Shown: positions 49,900 to 54,780 of the stretch, piece after piece
How the letters are laid out: each line of letters opens with the position of its first letter
How positions within the stretch are numbered: the stretch's first letter is position 1
Origin: Anaeromicrobium sediminis
GTDB taxonomy: Bacteria; Bacillota; Clostridia; Peptostreptococcales; Thermotaleaceae
Reading direction: 5' to 3'
Assembly (NCBI RefSeq): GCF_002270055.1
Contig: NZ_NIBG01000004.1
Coordinates: 1 to 54,780 of the forward strand
DNA length: 54,780 nt
Made by a program: the position numbers and the translations under genes
Notes under the pieces: generated by a model
What the model was told of the DNA's origin: nothing
The model's database searches: none
Seen by the model: only the letters and a program-made list of their open reading frames with translations

Positions 49900-50673
49900 A
49901 TGCTTGTTTCCTTAGTTATACCCGTATATAAAAGTGAAAAATCTTTAGAAACTCTTTGTACAAAGATAGATTATGTTTTTAAAAATACTAATCTAGAATA
50001 TGAAATAATCTTTGTGGATGACAATAGTAAGGACAATAGCTTTAATATAATAAGGTCACTGTCAGAAAAAAATCCTAAAATAAGGGGCTACACGTTAAAA
50101 AGGAACTATGGTCAACAAAATGCCATATTTTGTGGTCTACAGAAGGCAGTGGGAGACTATATCGTAACTATGGATGATGATTTGCAGCATAATCCTAAGC
50201 ATATCCCTGTTTTAATTAATAAATTAATTGATGGATATGATTTAGCCTATGGTATTTTTCCTCACAAAGAAGAAAATCTGTTAAGAATTATTGGGGCTAA
50301 GATGAGAGATTTTATTTTTAATTGTATATTTCCAAGTAAGCCTAAACATATAAGAGTTAGTAGTTTTAGGGCTTTTAGTAAAAATTTAAAAGAAAAGATA
50401 ATAGATTGTCCCTACTCTTTCATATATATATCTGCCCTCATGCTAAATAAAAATCCTAAAGTATGTAATGTGAATTTCAATTATGAGAAGAGATTACATG
50501 GGCAAAGTGGTTACAATCTAAAAAAACTTATAAAAATCTACCTTAAATTATTCATATATTACTATCCTTTAAGCTGTTTAAATCTATTTAGGGAAAAGGG
50601 TGATCAATTTGAAATTCAAATTTCACAAGAAAAAGAAAATAATGATACTGGGAGCAGGAAAACTTCAGCTTAA
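49900..50673 (+). CDS. Family 2 glycosyltransferase
   Basis: A 257-residue protein with a GT-A fold: SLVIPVYKSEKSLETL at the start, EIIFVDDNSKDNS near 37-49, RNYGQQNAIFCGLQKAVGDY and the metal site MDDDLQHNP (D-x-D type) near 91. It resembles dolichyl-phosphate-mannose/undecaprenyl-phosphate sugar transferases but lacks the C-terminal TM helices. The target could be a lipid carrier or a cell-wall polymer. Its last 74 nt overlap the next gene in another frame, which is unusual. AAGGAGGA precedes the ATG. Confidence 0.88.
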   Translation: MLVSLVIPVYKSEKSLETLCTKIDYVFKNTNLEYEIIFVDDNSKDNSFNIIRSLSEKNPKIRGYTLKRNYGQQNAIFCGLQKAVGDYIVTMDDDLQHNPKHIPVLINKLIDGYDLAYGIFPHKEENLLRIIGAKMRDFIFNCIFPSKPKHIRVSSFRAFSKNLKEKIIDCPYSFIYISALMLNKNPKVCNVNFNYEKRLHGQSGYNLKKLIKIYLKLFIYYYPLSCLNLFREKGDQFEIQISQEKENNDTGSRKTSA

Positions 50674-51880
50674 TTGTATTAAAAGGGCTAAAGAACTAGG
50701 CTATGAGGTGGTAGCAACAGATTACTTAACAGATTCTCCTGGTAAGAAAATAGCTGATTATGAGGCCTTGGCAGATACCTTTAGTCCTTCCGAGGTTTTA
50801 AGGGAGGCAAAAAGATTTAATGTGGATGGAATCCTAACAGTGGGAACAGACCAACCCGTTTTAACAGCTGCCATAGTATCTGAAGAACTTGGCTTAAAAA
50901 CCCTCTTAGACTCGGAAACTGCAAAGCGTGTAACTAATAAAAAATTAATGAAAAGTATATTTAAAAAAGAAAATATTCCTACCACAAACTACGTGGAAAT
51001 TCCTATAGATTTTCAATCAGATGAAATATCTAACTTAAAATTTCCCCTTGTGGTAAAACCTGCTGATTCTCAAGGTCAAAGGGGGATATTTAAAGTTTAT
51101 TCTGAAGATGAACTAAGACAATGTATAGCAAATACCTTCTCTTATACGAGGGAAGATAAGGTTATTTTAGAAGAGTATTATGAAAACATAGAAATAACAG
51201 TCACTGGCTGGGCCTTAGAAGGTCATTCATATATCCTATCTGTTACAGATAGAGTTACCTTTGAAGATGATAGTAAAATAGGGATATGTGTATCTCACGA
51301 GTATCCAACTATTAAGTTTAAAAACTATCATGAAGAAATCAGTGAAGTTACTCAAAAGATAGTAACTGCCATTGGTATTAAAGAAGGTCCTTTATATTTC
51401 CAAATGTTCATCGGAGAAGAAGGTTTAAAAGTAAATGAAATCGCCTGTAGAATAGGTGGAGCTTACGAAGATGAATTCATCCCACATATTACAGGAGTAG
51501 ATATACTCACCATGAATATTTTAGATGTGATGGGCGAAAATATTGATACATCAATCTTAAAGGAATATGATTTTGTAAAAGATAATAAACTTTTATCTAT
51601 TCAATTATTCTTTGCTAAGGATGGAAGTATTGAAAAAATGACAGATCTAAATAAAGTAAGAACTTTCCCTGGATTAATAAATGCAGGCTATAACTTTAAA
51701 TGTGGCGACTACATAAAACCAATTGAAAACGCCACCCAAAGGGCTGGATATGCCATAATTGAAGGTTCTACTGAAGAAGAATTGAAAAAGAATATAGAGT
51801 ACTTTTTTGATAACACTAAATTTGAAAATGATAAAAAAGACAACCTCATCATTAGAGGTAAAAGGGGCCATAGATATTAG
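50600..51880 (+). CDS. ATP-grasp carboxylate-amine ligase-like protein
   Basis: 426 residues from a GTG at 50600; a TTG at 50609 and the ATG at 50642 are later in-frame options. The N-terminal pre-ATP-grasp segment (IMILGAGKLQLNCIKRAKEL, about 14-33) resembles PurK/CarB. The ATP-grasp core has KFPLVVKPADSQGQRGI near 155-170, EDKVILEEYYENIEIT and the metal/ATP ligands in EEGLKVNEIACRIGGAYEDE near 275-295. Members join a carboxylate to an amine through an acyl phosphate. No specific pathway is adjacent. It is translated with the glycosyltransferase (74-nt overlap), so it may modify the same glycoconjugate (inference). Confidence 0.85.
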   Translation: MINLKFKFHKKKKIMILGAGKLQLNCIKRAKELGYEVVATDYLTDSPGKKIADYEALADTFSPSEVLREAKRFNVDGILTVGTDQPVLTAAIVSEELGLKTLLDSETAKRVTNKKLMKSIFKKENIPTTNYVEIPIDFQSDEISNLKFPLVVKPADSQGQRGIFKVYSEDELRQCIANTFSYTREDKVILEEYYENIEITVTGWALEGHSYILSVTDRVTFEDDSKIGICVSHEYPTIKFKNYHEEISEVTQKIVTAIGIKEGPLYFQMFIGEEGLKVNEIACRIGGAYEDEFIPHITGVDILTMNILDVMGENIDTSILKEYDFVKDNKLLSIQLFFAKDGSIEKMTDLNKVRTFPGLINAGYNFKCGDYIKPIENATQRAGYAIIEGSTEEELKKNIEYFFDNTKFENDKKDNLIIRGKRGHRY

Positions 51881-51999
51881 GCCCATTATATGCAGATACA
51901 CTATGAGAAAGGCACATGTATATTAACCTAAGCCATTTGATTACTAAACATCAACAAAACCATAATTACAGAAAAAATAATGAAATAAGTTAAAAAAGA

Positions 52000-52178
52000 A
52001 AGTAAAAAAGGCATACTCCATATGCTTCGCTAGGAAACCCTATGGTTTCCTTCGACGATTGCTATCACAATCTGAGCACATTCCTTTAAAGAGGCAGGGG
52101 AATTTTTCCCCTACAACCCCTTATTTTTTTACTTATCCATAGTTTTGAGAATATTATAATTTCCTATAGCGTAAAAAA
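52000..52178 (-). repeat. Multi-hairpin repeat element, copy 3 of 3
   Basis: Homologous to copies at 21131 and 32331. Plus-strand hairpins are GCATA-CTCCA-TATGC, AGGAAACC-CTAT-GGTTTCCT, GATTG-CTATCA-CAATC and GGGGAA-TTT-TTCCCC. The ends pair (AAGTAAAAAA with TTTTTTACTT). The second and third hairpins differ from copies 1 and 2 by paired changes. The right end TATAATTTCCTATAGCG with GTAAAAAA runs into the terminator at 52175. Confidence 0.82.
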
Positions 52179-52212
52179 GAGTATCTATTAACTATAAATA
52201 GATACTCTTTTT
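52175..52212. terminator. Bidirectional terminator adjacent to repeat copy 3
   Basis: AAAAGAGTATCTATT pairs perfectly with AATAGATACTCTTTT; A-run left and T-run right. It probably served the ATP-grasp gene before the repeat was inserted between them. Confidence 0.85.
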
Positions 52213-52300
52213 ATATGAAAAACCTGGGCTAACAACACGTTTAGTATCATTTTCATTAATATGAAGTTGATAATTGGCAAAGTGTTAAAAAATTTAGAGA

Positions 52301-52402
52301 ATGCCAGTTATGGTGTGTCCTAATTGTGATTCATATTTTTACTACGCTGGTGAAAAGAAAAGCAACAGAGTGACAAGTCACCCTATTGAGAGTCTCCGTT
52401 AA
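52301..52402 (+). CDS. Possible 33-residue CxxC mini-protein or gene remnant
   Basis: ATG to TAA encoding a peptide beginning MPVMVCPNCDSYFYYAGEKK. The CPNC pair resembles half of a zinc ribbon. The ribosome site is weak (TTTAGAG). It may be a remnant of a larger zinc-ribbon gene; I cannot support expression. Confidence 0.25.
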   Translation: MPVMVCPNCDSYFYYAGEKKSNRVTSHPIESLR

Positions 52403-52445
52403 TGGATTTTTTTACAAATCTATGAGAATTATTCTCAATTATGTG

Positions 52446-52474
52446 ATGACATAGGTATTAGTATACTGTATAAT
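52446..52474 (+). promoter_or_regulatory. Sigma-A-type promoter of the chemoreceptor gene
   Basis: ATGACA (52446-52451), a 17-bp spacer, and a perfect TATAAT (52469-52474), 40 nt before the ATG. Confidence 0.75.
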
Positions 52475-52513
52475 AGACATGTACCAGGGCACCGTATAGG
52501 GGGGGGATTAAGA

Positions 52514-53980
52514 ATGTTTGGAAATTCAAAAATAGTACGCCAAATGAATGCAATAGCTGAAAAGTTTGAAAGCAATAATACAAATAATATATATGAAATT
52601 GATGAAATCAATTGTCAAAATAAAACTGTGAAATTATTTGCTAAGATTGTTAAAACTTGTAAAAGTAGTATACCAAGAATCAATCAATTTATGAAAGGAA
52701 TATTACTTATTGCAACAGAAATAAGCACTTTCAATGTTGAATTATTTCATTTCTCAAATAATATAAAAGAATCATCTTTAAAAATAAAAAAGTCATCAGA
52801 AACTATGGGGGCAGCTATTCAGCAAACAGATGCAAGTATGGTGCAAGTAGCAGAAACAATATCTGAATATGCATCATCTATTGAAGATATATCTATACAA
52901 GCAGATACTTTATTAGAGATAACAGAAACAAATAACCGTATAATTGAGCAAATGAAAAATGTAAACAGTGAAGTTTCTCAAAGAGCTGCATCAATGGATG
53001 AAGATACTAAAACCTTATTATCAGTAATAGAAGATATGAAAAAGATTGTTGCGGGTATTAGTGAAATTGCATCACATACAAACTTATTAGCATTAAATGC
53101 TAGTATTGAAGCTGCAAGAGCTGGTGAGAATGGAAGAGGTTTTGCAGTGGTAGCTGATGAAGTAAAAAAATTAGCAGAAAATACAAAATTACAACTAACT
53201 TCTGTTGAAGAGTTAATGATAAGTATGGAAAATGCTTCAAATAAAAGTAGAGAAAGTGTGAGGTATACATTAGATTCCATTAATAATATGAATACATATA
53301 CAGAAAAAATGGTTACATCTTTTTCTAAGAGTAAAATCTCCATAAAATCTGTAATAAATGGAGTAAAAGTCATTGGTGATAGCATTGAAGAGATCAGTGC
53401 ATCTAGTCAGCAAGTAAGCGCAGCCATGCATGCTACTAGTGAAGATGGTAGTAAATTATTAAATATAGCAGATGAACTATATAGGAAATCAGAAGGAATT
53501 GGTAAATTAGGAGAAAAAATAGGATCAATAGAAGATGAAGTATCTAGGCTTGCTAAGATCAGCGGAGAAATGGGAAATGAAGAACATTTTAAAATTAACA
53601 ATAGTGATTTCATAGAGACATTAGAGCACGCCATTAAGGGACATATAGATTGGATACATACTTTAGAAAATATGGTTCAGAATATGGAAATTTATCCAAT
53701 CCAAATAGATGGAACGAAATGTAAATTCGGTCATTTCTATTATGCAATGACTCCTAGTCATCCTAAAATCAAGAGCATTTGGAAAGAAATTGATGAAATT
53801 CATTTGAATCTTCATGAATTAGGACATGCAGTTATGGAACATGTACAAAAAGGAGATAAGATAAGCGCTCAAAGGGATAGCAAAAAGGCAAAGGATTTAT
53901 CCAAAAAAGTAATGGAAATGTTCGTTAATTTAAAGGGAACCACACAAGACTTGTCAAGTCAAGGAATAGATGTTTTTTAG
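52514..53980 (+). CDS. Soluble methyl-accepting chemotaxis protein with C-terminal CZB domain
   Basis: A 488-residue protein without any TM segment or signal, so a cytoplasmic receptor. The signalling hairpin tip is [20 protein letters not shown] and [19 protein letters not shown] near 190-230, flanked by coiled-coil. The C-terminal ~110 residues are a chemoreceptor zinc-binding (CZB) domain: [15 protein letters not shown], then the Cys in [13 protein letters not shown] and [15 protein letters not shown], giving the 3His/1Cys zinc site. CZB domains sense zinc or reactive oxidants such as hypochlorite. It should bind CheA/CheW; none are in the window. GGGGGGGA precedes the ATG. A terminator follows directly. 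Confidence 0.94.
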   Translation: MFGNSKIVRQMNAIAEKFESNNTNNIYEIDEINCQNKTVKLFAKIVKTCKSSIPRINQFMKGILLIATEISTFNVELFHFSNNIKESSLKIKKSSETMGAAIQQTDASMVQVAETISEYASSIEDISIQADTLLEITETNNRIIEQMKNVNSEVSQRAASMDEDTKTLLSVIEDMKKIVAGISEIASHTNLLALNASIEAARAGENGRGFAVVADEVKKLAENTKLQLTSVEELMISMENASNKSRESVRYTLDSINNMNTYTEKMVTSFSKSKISIKSVINGVKVIGDSIEEISASSQQVSAAMHATSEDGSKLLNIADELYRKSEGIGKLGEKIGSIEDEVSRLAKISGEMGNEEHFKINNSDFIETLEHAIKGHIDWIHTLENMVQNMEIYPIQIDGTKCKFGHFYYAMTPSHPKIKSIWKEIDEIHLNLHELGHAVMEHVQKGDKISAQRDSKKAKDLSKKVMEMFVNLKGTTQDLSSQGIDVF

Positions 53981-54012
53981 AAAGTGGAAGGCTGAATTCA
54001 GCCTTCCACTTT
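53981..54012 (+). terminator. Terminator of the chemoreceptor gene
   Basis: A perfect 32-bp palindrome (AAAGTGGAAGGCTGAA and complement) followed by TTTTATTTTTC, directly after the stop codon. Confidence 0.95.
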
Positions 54013-54088
54013 TTTATTTTTCTTTTTTTCAACGCAACATATTATGGATATATTGTATTATATGTTGTATTCAAACTAACAAAAATAA

Positions 54089-54112
54089 AAAGGCGATTAT
54101 AAAAATCACCTT
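54089..54112 (-). terminator. Terminator-like hairpin of a possible small RNA
   Basis: AAGGCGATT pairs with AATCACCTT with one mismatch. The minus strand continues into TTTTTATTTTTG. Confidence 0.6.
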
Positions 54113-54318
54113 CTTTTCTTACATTTTCAATTGTTTGGTGGGTTTCACCGAACGCAACACAATTGTCATTGTGTTTCATTGGGACTGGTTGAATTATATG
54201 GGTTTACGAAAACCAAACACAGATTTATTTGCATACTCGCGTAATAATCTTCCCTAAGATATTTAGCAAGCATATTAATTTTTTCTTTTCAAGTACAAAT
54301 TGTTAAATAAAAATAAGT

Positions 54319-54351
54319 AAAAAAAGCTATGGATTGAATTTAATCCATAAC
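54319..54351 (-). terminator. Terminator downstream of the Spo0E-like gene
   Basis: GCTATGGATT pairs with AATCCATAAC (one mismatch), followed on the minus strand by TTTTTTTAC. The GTAAAAAA tract at its edge is the same as at the repeat-element insertion sites. Confidence 0.7.
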
Positions 54352-54454
54352 CTGCATTGCTTGTCCTATATTCATCTACAGATATAGTCACACAAGGATC
54401 TGTAGTCCATTACAAAAGGGGTTTTAGTGGTTAGCCATACCATACATATTTTAT

Positions 54455-54637
54455 TTATTTCTTCATGCCTAAAACTTGTTTTCTATGTTCATTATTATAT
54501 GAATTGAGTAATGTATCTAGTGACTGGCTAAGAGATACTATTTCTTCTGCAATAAGATTGTCATTTTGTTCGATTAGACAATGTAATTGTCTTTTTAAGT
54601 GCTGTATCTGTAACGAGATTTCTTTTAAACTTGTCAT
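54455..54637 (-). CDS. Spo0E-like aspartyl-phosphate phosphatase
   Basis: A 60-residue two-helix protein. The Spo0E signature SxxLD is present as SQSLDTLLN near 38-46, preceded by the first helix ISLQIQHLKRQLHCLIEQ. These small proteins dephosphorylate Spo0A~P or related response regulators and delay sporulation. GGGGGAG precedes the ATG at 54637. It stands alone; the sequence upstream to the window end is AT-rich and holds its promoter. Confidence 0.88.
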   Translation of the reverse strand: MTSLKEISLQIQHLKRQLHCLIEQNDNLIAEEIVSLSQSLDTLLNSYNNEHRKQVLGMKK

Positions 54638-54780
54638 GTTCTCCCCCTGTTTTCTATTAAATAAAATATCAAATCGGACATCATTTTATCACTTTTTAGT
54701 AATGAAATTTGTCGATATTGGGTGAGTATGACAAATAAAAAAAAACACAGGGAAATAACCCAATGGCGTATGTTACTTTT

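Larger units (their letters stand above)
51881..52513. other. 633 bp intergenic region with repeat copy 3, terminator and chemoreceptor promoter
   Basis: From left: about 115 bp of AT-rich sequence without a clear feature; the multi-hairpin repeat (52000-52178); a terminator (52175-52212); a 100-nt open stretch with a possible CxxC mini-ORF (52301-52402); and the promoter of the chemoreceptor gene (52446-52474). Confidence 0.6.
54013..54454 (-). other. Gene-free region with minus-strand hairpins
   Basis: Three hairpins can be read on the minus strand after the spo0E-like gene: a terminator at 54319-54351; a hairpin GTTCGGTG-AAACC-CACCAAAC (54133-54153); and a terminator at 54089-54112. The last two are spaced like the GGTGAGTCCACC-plus-terminator units at 23.5-24.3 kb. 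CTACAGAT/ATCTGTAG pair near 54376-54406. I see no ORF. Confidence 0.45.

Noticed and set aside
52229-52513. A c-di-GMP riboswitch before the chemoreceptor
   Set aside because: GTGACAAGTCAC looks like a hairpin, but none of the conserved GEMM or class II blocks are present.

Overview
The window is AT-rich Firmicute DNA, most likely from an anaerobic, endospore-forming member of the Clostridia. The pointers are a Spo0E-like phosphatase, a SigI/RsgI pair, a [4Fe-4S] L-serine dehydratase, an ornithine-racemase-type enzyme, a TPP riboswitch with ThiT/TenA, AGGAGG ribosome sites in front of almost every gene, and a hairpin terminator behind most transcription units. I see no rRNA, tRNA, phage, CRISPR array or complete insertion sequence. 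The left end cuts a minus-strand gene.

Layout. 1-8.9 kb: a truncated unknown gene, an HD-GYP c-di-GMP phosphodiesterase, an ascorbate-type PTS operon led by its own PRD/EIIB/EIIA regulator, and glpT divergent from a solute-binding protein. 8.9-17.4 kb: a lipid kinase fused to a papain-like domain, an alkyltransferase-like DNA repair protein, CspA, a flavin amine oxidase with a sodium symporter, a GNAT enzyme, a transposase-like Y1 protein and mnmA. 17.4-24.9 kb: a FadR-type regulator behind a structured leader, an OCD-serine dehydratase operon, a lipoprotein hydrolase, macro-domain and HNH proteins, a 1.1 kb array of tandem non-coding units, and ridA. 25-34 kb: a B3/4 editing-domain protein, ornithine racemase and a MocR regulator, a molybdopterin oxidoreductase behind a second copy of the same structured leader, thiT-tenA under a TPP riboswitch, a Nudix enzyme and a lipoprotein. 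34-40 kb: a sigma-54 regulon made of a YfcC transporter, its enhancer-binding activator and isoaspartyl dipeptidase, followed by yaaA. 40-45 kb: an acidic repeat protein and the sigI-rsgI operon, then a DUF1848 protein. 45.5-49.8 kb: a split YedE transporter with TusA-like carriers, a thioredoxin-reductase-like protein and a divergent LysR regulator. 49.9-54.8 kb: a GT2/ATP-grasp pair, a soluble CZB chemoreceptor and Spo0E.

The most interesting unexplained material is non-coding. (i) A ~165-nt structured element occurs twice, each time about 75 nt before a start codon (FadR-type regulator and molybdopterin oxidoreductase). Its helices co-vary around invariant internal-loop sequence, as expected of a riboswitch-like RNA. 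(ii) A ~175-nt multi-hairpin repeat occurs three times; its hairpins co-vary and each copy abuts the A/T-tract of an intrinsic terminator. One copy sits inside the thi leader between riboswitch and tenA. (iii) A minus-strand array of four related units at 23.5-24.4 kb carries micro-ORF-like segments, a conserved small hairpin and two nearly identical terminators. Among proteins, the sigma-54 isoaspartyl-peptide cluster, the SigI-RsgI pair beside a highly acidic repeat protein, and the kinase-papain fusion stand out.
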